This document shows, piece by piece, positions 16,658-26,286 of a stretch of DNA of 32,364 bases. The DNA is taken from positions 1-32,364 of the forward strand of contig JAAYSP010000131.1 in the NCBI GenBank assembly GCA_012518355.1. The letters are read 5' to 3'. The notes below the pieces were generated by a model that was given only the letters and a program-made list of their open reading frames with translations, did no database searches and had not been told where the DNA came from. The DNA comes from a candidate division WS1 bacterium. Lineage in GTDB: Bacteria > Armatimonadota > Zipacnadia > Zipacnadales > UBA11051. Numbering within the stretch: position 1 is the first letter of the stretch; each line of letters starts with the position of its first letter. The translations under genes were made by a program, and so were the position numbers.

Positions 16658-18634
16658 TCAGAAAGTAGCAAAACCGCCCAGAACCAGCGACAAGCGTCCG
16701 GTCTCTTCACTGTACGTCAGGCCAATCTCCTGCTGGCCAAACATACGCGCAACGGTGATCTCCCACTCATCGTAAGAAGATGCGTCGAAGTCATAGTAGG
16801 TTCCGGACAGTTGCCACCGCCAGCGATCACTTGGGTAGAAGTTCAGATCCAGGTAGGCAAAGGTGTCGTCAAACGTCAAGTTGTGGCTGCCTGCTGCAAA
16901 CAGATAGAACTTCCCTCTAGTGGCACTCAGGTCCAGGTTCAGTATCTGCTCCAGACCCTGCACCGTCGAGTCACCGCTGAAATACTCTGCGCTGTAGCCG
17001 ATCCCTAGGTCTGCATTGCGGCCCAACCCATGGTTCAGCTCGAGACCTGCACGCAACCCATTTGCACGATAGCCCGCGGTGTCCCAGGAGAACTGGTTGC
17101 GTACTTGCGGGCGGAGCACAGTCCGCGATCCCAGTGCATGGCTGCCAAGGTCCAGATCTGCAAACAGTACATTTCCCAGTTCGATACTGCCGGTTTGCCG
17201 ATCACGCTGGGCACTAGCCGTAACTCCCAGGCGGTACCATTTGCGCGTACTCAATCTGAGGGGATTTGACAGCCAGTCGGCCACGAGCCCATAGCCCGGG
17301 TCACTCCCTCGTGCGGCATCGAAATACGCACGAAGATTGTAGCGGCCATCACCACTGTAGCGCAACAAATTGGCGTCAGCAAAGGCACTACGATGGTCCG
17401 GTGAGCTGACATTGAAGTATGCACTTACATCATCGCTCAGATTTCGCTGATCTTGCCACTGAACGCCCCAGTTCGAGCGCGGTAGCCCGCTAACTTCTAT
17501 CGAACCCTGATGCCTGTCATCAAGTGCTCGGTATTCGTTTTGCCACGCTAACGACCATCCTTGCCGTGTAGCTGCTGACCCTAATCTAGCACCGTGTTGC
17601 AGCTTGAACGCCGCTGTCGAATCGTCTGTCACGCTGTAGAAGAACGGAAAATCAAGAGCAACACCACCACCCGAATCCACACTGAACATATCAGTATTCG
17701 TGCTGCCGGTGTATCCTGGCAGGCCAACTATCCAGTAAGAAGGAAAGCGTAGCAGTCTTTTCTCGCCAGCCCACGCAGAGCCATGCTTTAGCACAAGCTT
17801 CTCGCCGATGAAGTACGAAATGCTACTCGCAATCATCCAGGTATACGTCTCGCGCAGGTCCTGAGCGAAGGCGTCGGCGGGCAGCTCCCACTCGTCAGGT
17901 GCAAGCTCCAAATCGTACGCATCGAAAAAAAGGCGCTCGTAAAGCCCATCACGCATTCCGCAAATGACTCCACGACGAGTGGTTAGATCTAGATAGAGCT
18001 GCTGACCTGACAATTCATGCACACCATCAGAAACGACAACTCCACCCTCTTGAAGCGCAAAACCCCGGACTGCCAGATTACTGAGATCCACGTCTACCAT
18101 ATCGCCTGCGCGAACACTCAGTGGGCCTAACTGCAAGGACGCTTCGTCACGCGCCTGAATTACGCGATTGTCCACACTGTAACCCACCCACCCGCCACGC
18201 ACATGCATCACCTTCGACACAGGCCGCGCAGCCTCACCCTCTGCGAGGAAGCGCACAGTGACGCTGTTGCGCGCTTCACGCACTCGGGCGGTGACAGTGG
18301 TAATTCCGGGGGTGTCACTGCTAACGCCTACAGACGCCACTCCTGCAATCGCAGAAACAGAGACGCTCTGCTGGCCCGCAGAATGCTCAGCAGAGAGCTG
18401 ACCTCTGGTGGTGGTGACGACAACTTGCACCTCTTCAGAAGCGAGCTCACCACTCTGTAGACGCACTTCGACACGAATTCGGGATTCGGACTTGCCGTCA
18501 GCAGGCACCTGTGGCGGAACAGCCGTCAACCGCAACCTATATTCTCCGCTGCGGGGCACCTGCCCAACGGTGGGGGCCACAGACGACAAAACCAATAAAC
18601 TAACCAGCACCAGCTTTGCTAGTGCATACCGCAT
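16658..18634 (-). CDS. OstA/LptD-like outer-membrane beta-barrel with N-terminal invasin-like Ig domain
   Basis: A 658-residue protein with a signal peptide (about 1-24, ending TVGQ). Residues about 30-130 read as an invasin/Big_1-type Ig domain (VPADGKSESRIRVEVRLQSG, then a VVVTTTRGQLS strand). Residues about 140-270 show the repetitive jelly-roll pattern of OstA/LptA/LptD N-domains (DNRVIQARDEASLQLG; GQQLYLDLTTRRGVI). From about 300 the sequence is alternating polar and aromatic strands, ending VLGGFATF with a terminal phenylalanine, the classic Bam recognition signal of outer-membrane barrels. LptD inserts lipopolysaccharide at the cell surface; whether this protein handles LPS or is a porin-like relative is unclear. 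An AGGA site 7 nt upstream supports the ATG. It is the last gene of the secreted-protein cluster. Confidence 0.7.
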   Translation of the reverse strand: MRYALAKLVLVSLLVLSSVAPTVGQVPRSGEYRLRLTAVPPQVPADGKSESRIRVEVRLQSGELASEEVQVVVTTTRGQLSAEHSAGQQSVSVSAIAGVASVGVSSDTPGITTVTARVREARNSVTVRFLAEGEAARPVSKVMHVRGGWVGYSVDNRVIQARDEASLQLGPLSVRAGDMVDVDLSNLAVRGFALQEGGVVVSDGVHELSGQQLYLDLTTRRGVICGMRDGLYERLFFDAYDLELAPDEWELPADAFAQDLRETYTWMIASSISYFIGEKLVLKHGSAWAGEKRLLRFPSYWIVGLPGYTGSTNTDMFSVDSGGGVALDFPFFYSVTDDSTAAFKLQHGARLGSAATRQGWSLAWQNEYRALDDRHQGSIEVSGLPRSNWGVQWQDQRNLSDDVSAYFNVSSPDHRSAFADANLLRYSGDGRYNLRAYFDAARGSDPGYGLVADWLSNPLRLSTRKWYRLGVTASAQRDRQTGSIELGNVLFADLDLGSHALGSRTVLRPQVRNQFSWDTAGYRANGLRAGLELNHGLGRNADLGIGYSAEYFSGDSTVQGLEQILNLDLSATRGKFYLFAAGSHNLTFDDTFAYLDLNFYPSDRWRWQLSGTYYDFDASSYDEWEITVARMFGQQEIGLTYSEETGRLSLVLGGFATF

Positions 18635-18687
18635 AGACTGTTCCTTAGTGACGTCGAATACGAAGGGATAACGATGCGTGGATACGG

Positions 18688-18725
18688 CTACGCCCTCGGG
18701 CTACAACTGCAACCCGGGGGCGTAG
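18688..18725. terminator. Strong hairpin between the Fn3 protein and barrel genes
   Basis: A 13-bp inverted repeat (CTACGCCCTCGGG 18688-18700 / CCCGGGGGCGTAG 18713-18725) has one position that pairs only as G-U on one strand, and a 12-nt loop. It lies just after the stop of the minus-strand gene ending at 18755. TATTTTC follows on the plus side only, so on the transcribed minus strand it lacks a U-tract. It may be an attenuating or 3'-end-stabilising stem. Confidence 0.6.
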
Positions 18726-18754
18726 TATTTTCACGGTCACCACCATTTAGGGCT

Positions 18755-19819
18755 TCAGCTACGCGTGAATGCAATAGCACCCGAGTAGGTGTAAGCAGAG
18801 GCCCGACCGTCGGTGTACAGCACGCGAACACGGTACTGATACACATGGCGGCCAGACAACGTGCTGATGTCAGTAAATCCAGTGCTGCCGGGGCCTAGAT
18901 TCGAAGACAATACACTAAAACTGCCGCCGTCTACGTTGCGCGATACCTCGTATCGCAGCACTTGAAGGGTGGTGCCTGTTGGCTCATTCCAAGTTAGCTT
19001 GAGGTTAGACTGCAATGGCTGCAGGTACAAGTTCGCAACTGGTCTAACCTGCTCTGCGGGTCCTGGGGCAGCCGGTGAGCTACCCGCATTGTTGACACCA
19101 ATGGCGAGCGCTCCAACTGCAAGCGCGTACATAATCCAGCGCCACCGTTTGGTGTCTTTGTCCGCCGTTGGTGTGATCTCTAGCGGCTCGCCGGATAGGC
19201 TAAGGGCGGCCTTGTGGCCGGCATCGCGTAGAGCCTCGCTAATCAGCGGGTTCTCGCTACCCTCATAGTCCGCACGGGGGCTGCTGGTGCCCTTAACACC
19301 AAACGCACGGAACACTGTCGGCTCTTCAATAGCGTCTCCCGTTGCCTCGTCCACATTTCCCTTAACAGCGTACATCTGGCCAGAGAGAATGACATTGGCC
19401 TGCCTGGGCTCAGTGGCCATCTCGAACGACTGCAAGGAGGCGATCAGGACATAGTCGAAGCCCAACTCATGGCCGAGAAACAGCGCAAGGTCCTTGGATG
19501 CGACCTCAGCCGCTTCAACGTCCACTTGACGCAAGCGCCCTTCAGATACTGCGCGCATGACCAGCGGGGAATGGCGGGTAAATTTACTAGCCGCAAACTC
19601 CTGACACCCATTGATAGCAATTTCGAGGGCGCTGGTGGCCCGTGTATCCAGGTCTTGATAAGCACTCTCGCTTTCGTCAAGTACCGGGAATACCAGGACA
19701 GACTTAACTGCTGTCGGTTGAGCACCGGCTAGTCCAATGGGTATCAGCGAGCTGACCATACAAAGAGTCAATACCAAGCTGATAGTGCGCACGCTGCTTC
19801 GTCGTCTGATTCCGTACAT
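18755..19819 (-). CDS. Secreted/anchored protein with CsgG/TolB-like N-domain and fibronectin type III domain
   Basis: A 354-residue protein with a signal peptide (about 1-33, ending GLAGAQ). The N-domain (about 38-150) has the layout of CsgG/TolB-like proteins: VLVFPVLDES at the start, a helix, then a LGHELGFDYVLIASL strand. A hydrophobic helix (about 228-247, WIMYALAVGALAIGV) is followed by a proline/alanine linker and a fibronectin type III domain (about 262-350, LKLTWNEPTG to RVRVLYTDGRASAYTYS). The order matches that of the protein at 27446-29377, suggesting a shared role. ATG 19819 is chosen because a G-rich site lies about 9 nt upstream; the longer frame to 19849 adds residues ahead of the signal peptide. 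Function is unknown. Confidence 0.68.
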   Translation of the reverse strand: MYGIRRRSSVRTISLVLTLCMVSSLIPIGLAGAQPTAVKSVLVFPVLDESESAYQDLDTRATSALEIAINGCQEFAASKFTRHSPLVMRAVSEGRLRQVDVEAAEVASKDLALFLGHELGFDYVLIASLQSFEMATEPRQANVILSGQMYAVKGNVDEATGDAIEEPTVFRAFGVKGTSSPRADYEGSENPLISEALRDAGHKAALSLSGEPLEITPTADKDTKRWRWIMYALAVGALAIGVNNAGSSPAAPGPAEQVRPVANLYLQPLQSNLKLTWNEPTGTTLQVLRYEVSRNVDGGSFSVLSSNLGPGSTGFTDISTLSGRHVYQYRVRVLYTDGRASAYTYSGAIAFTRS

Positions 19820-19826
19820 TGCACCA

Positions 19827-19844
19827 CTTCCCCCTTGCGGGAAG
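19827..19844 (-). promoter_or_regulatory. Hairpin over the ribosome-binding site of the Fn3 protein gene
   Basis: In the minus-strand transcript CUUCCC and GGGAAG pair around a 6-nt loop, and the second arm is part of the G-rich Shine-Dalgarno that precedes AUG 19819. The stem could hide the site unless ribosomes from upstream open it. Confidence 0.4.
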
Positions 19845-19891
19845 ATCAACTTATTACTATCGTTACTACATTTACCCTGTTACACCGTCGC

Positions 19892-22729
19892 CTAACGGCT
19901 GATGGCAAAGGTGGTCAGCATATTTGCCACTTGTCCGGTCTCGGGGCAACGAGCGCTAATCTGACAGATGTAACGCCCCGCTGGAACCGTGGTCCCAGAC
20001 ATGTTGCATCCATTCCAAGATACAGAGTTTACCCCTGCAGGGACAGTGTTATCCTGGGCAATTGTTGCCACCGGTAATCCAGCTATGTTGCGGATCACGA
20101 TGTCTACACTTACAGGCACCGTGACTGCGTACGAGACAGCGACCTGTCCGCCAGCAGTCTGCTGTGCGTTGAGGCTGCTGACTGCCAGGGTGCCATTTCC
20201 ACGCTGCTGGGCGACCAACTCAAGAACACGCGTCTCGTTGGCCGAACGCGTCCGATATGTGTAGGAGCTTGCGGTGCGCATATAGCAGCGTTTACCGCTT
20301 GTCGTATCTATCAAGGTGAGCACCGTGTCACCGGCTACACCGCTAAGGTCGCCCCAACTGACTGTGATATCCTGATCAGATGCGGAGCTACCGACAGCTA
20401 GTCTCCATATGGATTTGCCCCGAGCAGGGCGCCTGTCTACCAGGAGCGGTAGCCCTGCGTCCTCGGACAGGAAAGAGGCGGTGAGGGCTGCACCGTTACC
20501 AGCGGTCGCCACTGGAGGCTGTGGTAGGTCGAATTTGTCAAACCCTTCCTTTGCATCGCGGTGGCACCCAAAGGCACGATTAGCTCGCACCTGGCCCGCG
20601 CCGGCAACCGTGAGATCTACCGTCCACGACGCTGAGTCGCTGTTTGGTGTTGTTGATGTACCGTCCGTGTCTACGGCTGCCACTGCAATCTGGCTCGGTG
20701 GCGGAAACTGCAATGTGACTGCGTCACTGCACAGTATCCAGTAACCCTTGAAGGGGTCCAGCCGTCCCGCTGCGAGGTTGGTGTTCCAGACGTAGTCATT
20801 AACTAACGGATCATATTCGAAGACTGTTGGCACCAGCAGTAGCCGACTATAGGCATCCTCCATGGACCACTCGCCGCCAGTGGAGCCGGAGACCTTCAGC
20901 TGGTCTAACCGTAGCGGCACAGTAAACGGGTTGCCGATTTGATTCCAGCCGGGTTCCAGTCGCAGGCTAAAGGTCTGTTCGGGGTCAATGGGCGTTGCAT
21001 CGGCCGGGAGGCGCACCGAGTCACGAGCACGATTTACGAGCCAGAAGCCCACCCCCGGCTGCACCGAGGTAGTTATTGGGTCCGGGAACCAACGATATTG
21101 AGCAGCTTTTGGATCCCATCGCACCACGGTGGCGTTACCACCCGGCTGCAGGCTGCCTAGATCCTGCAGCACCCACTCCGCGTCATCGTTGTGGAATTGG
21201 TACGGAATGGAGACCATTTCCAGGCCTCTAGGTGACATGACCGGTGGCAGCAACGGCATTGCCGGAACATTGATGGTGCGCTCCAACACCTTGCCTCTAG
21301 GTCCTGTGAAGCGAATGGTGTATGAGCCGGGACGGGCGGCAGTTGCACGAACGTGCCAGGTTACTGACTTCAGTTCGTTGCGGCCGACGGTTCCCGCAGA
21401 TTTGGTGAGTGTTTCCCCCTCCACCAAGTCGAATCCGGCAGGCAGCCGTAGCCTCACACTGGCATCTAGAATAGTATCTGAACCAAAATTGTCGATATAA
21501 GCTGAGATTGGGAATGGAGAACGACCCTGCGAATCTGAAAGGTAGAACTCCTCTATGTTATCAGGTGTAGCGGGGTTGTCGCCAGCCTGAGCAACAAGCG
21601 AGTGCGGAGCATATACCATAAATGCATAGGGCCGATTATAGTCGGGTGTTGACATGCCGACACCGTAGTATGTCACAAAGCGGCATGACTGCCCTGCATC
21701 CACATTGATGGGTTGCCAGCGTACCGCATATGCCCAGTCCTCACCTACAAGCGATGCTTGAGGGTTAGGTGCGACGTAATACTGTCCCGCCATGCCAATG
21801 TTGCGGCGTTGACCCCACATGATTGAATCCGGAGCCCCTGCTGCCCGGCTAGCGGCGCCAGCATCTAGGATATCGTTGTTTTGGACGACTCCGCGAATGG
21901 CCACACGCGGGTCTACCGGATCATCATAGGTGACCCATGTGTCCGGGAGACCTATGCCTGCGTTGCGGTCTGGCAGTTCGGTTTCACGTGTGATCACAGT
22001 GCCGTCTGGCAGTACGATTGGTCGTCCATCCTGCACGTTGCCAGTATCGAATAGACCGTCAAAAACAACTCGCAGTCCAATGCGGTGAGATTGTGAAGAG
22101 GTGTTGTAAACGATATTTTCGACCTGAAGTGTGTCTCCTATCAATGTCAAAGCTTGACGTACTTCGACGAACTCAATAGGCTGGTCATCCTCGTCAAATC
22201 GCACCGGCAATCGGTAGGTACCGACTATATCGCGACTTCCAGCCACCGGCGACGCTAGCCAGTAATTGGTCAATAGGGAAGGCTCGGTGGCCGTACTCTC
22301 GTCTTGCATGAGACTGTTAATCTCATAGATCAGTTGGCTGTCATCACTGTCGGCAATCACTCTTTCTGGATCAATTGCGACAGTAGTATGGCTGGTAAAG
22401 ACAAGTCCGTGCTGGCCGTCCTCAGATATGCTAGCGAGAATACGATTCTCGTCACCGATCCGGGTCGGGTCCCCGCCGATGGGGGCGGAAGCTCCAGTGC
22501 GAAACTGAAAGCGGCCAGCGGGTGAATAGATCCAGGCGTTAGTGCCTGACATGGTTAAGGCCGGATACTCGACATCGAGCCGGGTCAGCCCGCCGGGGTG
22601 TTGCACTGTAATCAGATTGTCGGGCAACTGGCACCAAGCCACAGATGTGCTAATCAGCGCCAGGCCTACTATCACCATCAGGAAACGGTTTTGCCACTTG
22701 TATCGGTCGATGCTGATTTGAGGGCGCAC
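19892..22729 (-). CDS. Large secreted beta-rich protein with shared C-terminal module and FlgD-type Ig end
   Basis: A 945-residue protein I cannot name. Residues about 13-33 form a signal peptide. Residues 35-400 are beta-rich and resemble no family I recognise; features include a VENIVYNTSSQSHRIGLRVV strand set and a WAYAVRWQPI segment. A second beta domain spans about 405-490 (LRLPAGFDLVEG). From about 501 begins the module shared with the genes at 22760-26125 and 29536-32364: GLEMVSIPYQF, PGWNQIGNPF (593-602), a GFDKFDLPQPP motif, CYMRTASSYTYRT, then the FlgD-like end (VIRNIAGLPV, NSVSWNGCNMSG, VPAGRYICQISAR, FAISR). GTG 22729 is the only reasonable start; GGAG lies about 12 nt upstream. 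It follows the protease gene by 30 nt. Confidence 0.75.
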   Translation of the reverse strand: MRPQISIDRYKWQNRFLMVIVGLALISTSVAWCQLPDNLITVQHPGGLTRLDVEYPALTMSGTNAWIYSPAGRFQFRTGASAPIGGDPTRIGDENRILASISEDGQHGLVFTSHTTVAIDPERVIADSDDSQLIYEINSLMQDESTATEPSLLTNYWLASPVAGSRDIVGTYRLPVRFDEDDQPIEFVEVRQALTLIGDTLQVENIVYNTSSQSHRIGLRVVFDGLFDTGNVQDGRPIVLPDGTVITRETELPDRNAGIGLPDTWVTYDDPVDPRVAIRGVVQNNDILDAGAASRAAGAPDSIMWGQRRNIGMAGQYYVAPNPQASLVGEDWAYAVRWQPINVDAGQSCRFVTYYGVGMSTPDYNRPYAFMVYAPHSLVAQAGDNPATPDNIEEFYLSDSQGRSPFPISAYIDNFGSDTILDASVRLRLPAGFDLVEGETLTKSAGTVGRNELKSVTWHVRATAARPGSYTIRFTGPRGKVLERTINVPAMPLLPPVMSPRGLEMVSIPYQFHNDDAEWVLQDLGSLQPGGNATVVRWDPKAAQYRWFPDPITTSVQPGVGFWLVNRARDSVRLPADATPIDPEQTFSLRLEPGWNQIGNPFTVPLRLDQLKVSGSTGGEWSMEDAYSRLLLVPTVFEYDPLVNDYVWNTNLAAGRLDPFKGYWILCSDAVTLQFPPPSQIAVAAVDTDGTSTTPNSDSASWTVDLTVAGAGQVRANRAFGCHRDAKEGFDKFDLPQPPVATAGNGAALTASFLSEDAGLPLLVDRRPARGKSIWRLAVGSSASDQDITVSWGDLSGVAGDTVLTLIDTTSGKRCYMRTASSYTYRTRSANETRVLELVAQQRGNGTLAVSSLNAQQTAGGQVAVSYAVTVPVSVDIVIRNIAGLPVATIAQDNTVPAGVNSVSWNGCNMSGTTVPAGRYICQISARCPETGQVANMLTTFAISR

Positions 22730-22759
22730 CCAGCTTCAGCTCCTCTCGAAGGCCTGTAT

Positions 22760-25700
22760 TTACCGAGCTTTGTCGAATAGTGTAATAGCTTGAACCGACT
22801 GGCCTTCTGGAGTACGTGCGGTCAGACGTACCAAATATCTTCCGTTCGGAACTCGGGCACCGCTGGCGTTGCGGCCGTTCCAGCTCAACGTCTGCATCAC
22901 ACCTGCGGCTGAATCTACCGTGGCCAATCGAGCAATCGGCAGTCCAGCAATATTGCGTATGTCGGCAGTGACTGTGGCCGCGCGACTGACGGAGTAGGTA
23001 ATACTGACGCTACCATCGGCAGCACTTGCGGTGTTCAGACCACTGACGGCAAGGGCGTTAGATTGATCTACCGTGGCCACCAGCTTGAAGCGTCGACTCT
23101 CGGGGCCATCGCCTGTCCGGTAGGTGTAATTGGAGGCTGTTCGCATATATACATCGCGCCCGGCCTCAACGTCGCGTAGAATCAGCTGTACATTAGGTGG
23201 AACTGTCTGATTCAAGTTTTCCCATGATAGCGTCACCGGCGCCTCACTTAGGGTGGAGCTAACTTCTATGTCCCACTCATGGCGTTCGCCCAGGCTGCTT
23301 CGCACATCACGAGCATACCGTCCTGCCTTGTACGAAGCCGAGCGCGGAACCATAGATAGCGACAACTCACGCACCAGGGCGGGCGGCTTGCTGATATCCA
23401 GGCCCAAGTCGTATCCTTCGGTAGCCAGCGGATGGACGCCGACATAATTCGCTGGGTCCGCATACTCGCCACTGCTCGCAGATAGACGTAGTGTCCATTC
23501 GTCCTTAGTAGGCGCAGGCTTTGCTAAAGTGCTTCGCACTTGTGCAGCACCGCCGGCAACGCCGACTGCAGGGTTGTAGATGACCAGCGTGGCATCACGT
23601 AGGACGTGCAGCCAGTACCCACCCATGAATTCCATCACAGCATCAGTGGGGTCGGGGGCGAACTCATAGTAGCCACCTGTAGCTGTTGATACGAAGCTGA
23701 AGAGCACGCCTTCAGTGATGCCGACTTCTTCAGACATGGCTTCGCGAAGGTCGTATCGTTGGCCATCCGCTATGAAGGTAACTGTACCCCAGTCAACAGG
23801 GCTCTCGAAGGGATTGGCGATCATGTTCCATCCCCGATACTCGCCGTCACCTTGCGTCAATTTTATTTCGTAGGAATCGACGTCTGTCAATGCACCCCCA
23901 GCGGCTGCTGAGATTGTGCATCGCTTGGGCAACCTCACGAAATATCCCAGCCCGATCGGAGCCTGATCTACCAGCGCATTCGCACCGACGGCGTCCGGAG
24001 GGCTGAAGGAAGCGTATTGGTCTGGGTACACATGATACTTTACATCACGAGCGTCGCTGGGTACCCATCTCGCCATTTGCACCTGTTCATACGGTAGACC
24101 GAACACATCGCCGGGCTCGACATTCGCAAGACCCGCATACGGCAACCCTATTAGGTGTAGACCGGCGTCGAGAGACGGTGTGCTTACGCGGAAGTTGCTT
24201 GCAGCGGTCTCTGCCCTGTTGCCGTCGTAGTCAGCGGCATCGATGGTCAGACTATGGCTGCTGCGCGTGAGAGGTGCCTCTATTGGGACAGTATAGGTTA
24301 CAAGACCGGTGTTCGGATTGTACTCAAAGGGCACCTCGTCGCCATCCAGGCGGACCTGAATTGTGGCCGGATCTACCCCAACCCCAACGTCAGTGATAGA
24401 ACCGATTATAGTTGGCGTAGCGTCAGTAATAGTTGTGCCATTTCGTGGGAAGCTGATGCTTGCTACTGGCGGTGTGCTATCTATACCAACTCGCAAAGAT
24501 ACCCGGCCGTGTCCGTAGGTGTTGTCTGGTATCGGATTACCGGAGGCGTCGTGTGATAGCTGATCTGTCACTGCGAGGCGCTTTAGCAGAGCCGAGAGGA
24601 CATCGGCAGTACGGGTGCTATCTTCAGACAGTAGCAATGCGGCCGCTCCGGCAACGTGAGGCGCAGCTGCCGAAGTCCCCACGAAGGGGTTAAGGGCCGC
24701 TACTCCAGTTCGAACGACGTTAGGAGCCACCAGGTCTGGTTTGATCAGCCCAGCTACGGAAGGGCCTCGGGAGCTGAATTCCTCGATTTCATTGAGCGCA
24801 AGCAGTGGGAGCTCTTCGGGTGCGGAAAGCGAGGCGCGTACCGCTCCGACGGTGAAGGCACCAGGCGATTCGGCCGGTATCGTCAGGCTACCCGCAGTGA
24901 CCTGTAGGGACGGCTCAATGTCTACCTCAGGGAGGAACAGTTTGAAGCGGTCGTTTGCCGCAGTACCATCAGCGAACATGCGCTGAATCCGCAGCGAATA
25001 TACGCCCTCTTCTTCGATATAGGCAAGCAGAGTTTCAGAGGGTGGAGTGTCACCTTTTTGCGTAACTGCGGAGCGCGTAACTTCGTGCCCAGCAGCGTCA
25101 AAGAGCACCAGATCGTAATCCCGATTGGTAATTTGCCCAGCGGATTGGAACCAGCTCAGGTATGCCACAAATCGGCCAGGTGCCAGTTCGACATTGAGGT
25201 CGGCATCTCCCATGGCCCACTCATGGAAACTATCGTGGTTACGGTCAGTCCAGTTGCCCTCATAGTGGCGCTTTGCGTGGTTCCCGGCAGCAATTACCCA
25301 CAGCACACGAGGTGATGCAGCCAATTTTTGAGAAACGGGATGTGTCCCATCATACGGGCCGCCGAAAATACCGAGGGAGGCGACTGCGATGTCGAACCCG
25401 TTATCACGCACAAATTCAATTGCTTGCTCGAAGGCAAGTTCTGTATCGACGGCCAGCAACCAAATCTCTGCAGCAGGAGCCATGTCGGCGACCACTTCAG
25501 CCACGGCGGTACCGTGCGCACCATCGTCCAGTGTGGCGCCACCAAATTCGCGCGTCCGTTCGCCGTCAGCCACATCTGGAATTTCAGCGGTGGCGTAGCC
25601 TGTGAAGCCAGTGTCTATGACAGCGATCTTAGCACCCTCACCTAGCACCCCATTGGCGTGCATTGCAGTGGCCAGGGTCATCTGTACCCCTTCAGAGCTG

Positions 25701-26125
25701 GAGGCACCGAAGCCTTGCAGCGGCCATACGCGGTTAGGGACGCGCACTTGCACGACTTGAGGCAATTGTGCTACAGCGTTTAGCGAGGCCGGTGGGAGTT
25801 GGGCTTGCACTCGCCGGTCCATACGGATTTCAGTCTGGCCGCCGTAGCTCGCTAGGTTGATCATCGCTACATCAGCTTCACTACGAAAGAGAATCTCAAC
25901 CTGCACTAGGCCGTTTGCCACGCTGACAGGGCTAGTTGCACTAGCGGGGGTGACTTGCCCCTCCAGACTGCCAACCGCCAGCGCACGTAGTGGACCCGCG
26001 AGCCGGTCTGATACACCGCTCACGGACGCTCCTGCCGTGCTGCTGAACAACATCAGTACGAGCAGCAACCACAGCATCCCCGCACGTGGCGACTGTGCTT
26101 TGACTACGCGGCTTGGATGCCTCAA
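22760..26125 (-). CDS. Secreted subtilisin-like serine protease (S8) with shared C-terminal module
   Basis: A 1121-residue exported protease. The signal peptide spans about 1-33. The catalytic triad is visible: D171 in IAVIDTGFTG, H204 in AHGTAVAEVV, S485 in GTSAAAPHVAGAAALL, with oxyanion N282 in VIAAGNH. About 200 residues separate N282 from the serine; they include a beta insert (about 305-430, AYLSWFQSAG to SLRIQRMF) resembling inserts in large subtilases. An Ig-like domain (about 550-645, TPPVASISFPRNGTTITD) precedes the shared module at about 654 (AGLHLIGLPY, RGWNMIANPF, YDLGLDISKPP, VYMRTASNYTYRT). The FlgD-type end is IRNIAGLPIARL to LFDKAR. The start is TTG 26125, backed by GGAGGAGGAAG. 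It likely cleaves or matures surface proteins; substrates are unknown. Confidence 0.9.
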   Translation of the reverse strand: MRHPSRVVKAQSPRAGMLWLLLVLMLFSSTAGASVSGVSDRLAGPLRALAVGSLEGQVTPASATSPVSVANGLVQVEILFRSEADVAMINLASYGGQTEIRMDRRVQAQLPPASLNAVAQLPQVVQVRVPNRVWPLQGFGASSSEGVQMTLATAMHANGVLGEGAKIAVIDTGFTGYATAEIPDVADGERTREFGGATLDDGAHGTAVAEVVADMAPAAEIWLLAVDTELAFEQAIEFVRDNGFDIAVASLGIFGGPYDGTHPVSQKLAASPRVLWVIAAGNHAKRHYEGNWTDRNHDSFHEWAMGDADLNVELAPGRFVAYLSWFQSAGQITNRDYDLVLFDAAGHEVTRSAVTQKGDTPPSETLLAYIEEEGVYSLRIQRMFADGTAANDRFKLFLPEVDIEPSLQVTAGSLTIPAESPGAFTVGAVRASLSAPEELPLLALNEIEEFSSRGPSVAGLIKPDLVAPNVVRTGVAALNPFVGTSAAAPHVAGAAALLLSEDSTRTADVLSALLKRLAVTDQLSHDASGNPIPDNTYGHGRVSLRVGIDSTPPVASISFPRNGTTITDATPTIIGSITDVGVGVDPATIQVRLDGDEVPFEYNPNTGLVTYTVPIEAPLTRSSHSLTIDAADYDGNRAETAASNFRVSTPSLDAGLHLIGLPYAGLANVEPGDVFGLPYEQVQMARWVPSDARDVKYHVYPDQYASFSPPDAVGANALVDQAPIGLGYFVRLPKRCTISAAAGGALTDVDSYEIKLTQGDGEYRGWNMIANPFESPVDWGTVTFIADGQRYDLREAMSEEVGITEGVLFSFVSTATGGYYEFAPDPTDAVMEFMGGYWLHVLRDATLVIYNPAVGVAGGAAQVRSTLAKPAPTKDEWTLRLSASSGEYADPANYVGVHPLATEGYDLGLDISKPPALVRELSLSMVPRSASYKAGRYARDVRSSLGERHEWDIEVSSTLSEAPVTLSWENLNQTVPPNVQLILRDVEAGRDVYMRTASNYTYRTGDGPESRRFKLVATVDQSNALAVSGLNTASAADGSVSITYSVSRAATVTADIRNIAGLPIARLATVDSAAGVMQTLSWNGRNASGARVPNGRYLVRLTARTPEGQSVQAITLFDKAR

Positions 26126-26286
26126 TGGACTTCCTCCTCCTCACTGTTACGAGGCCAACTTGCTTGCCGACAGTGTGGTGGCATCTATACAGAGTACAGG
26201 TGAAATATCTGATTGCCAGCACTAACTACACTTTGAACACTGACTCCTGCTCCCAATTCGTCAAAGCAGGTCACTATCTGTGCTGC

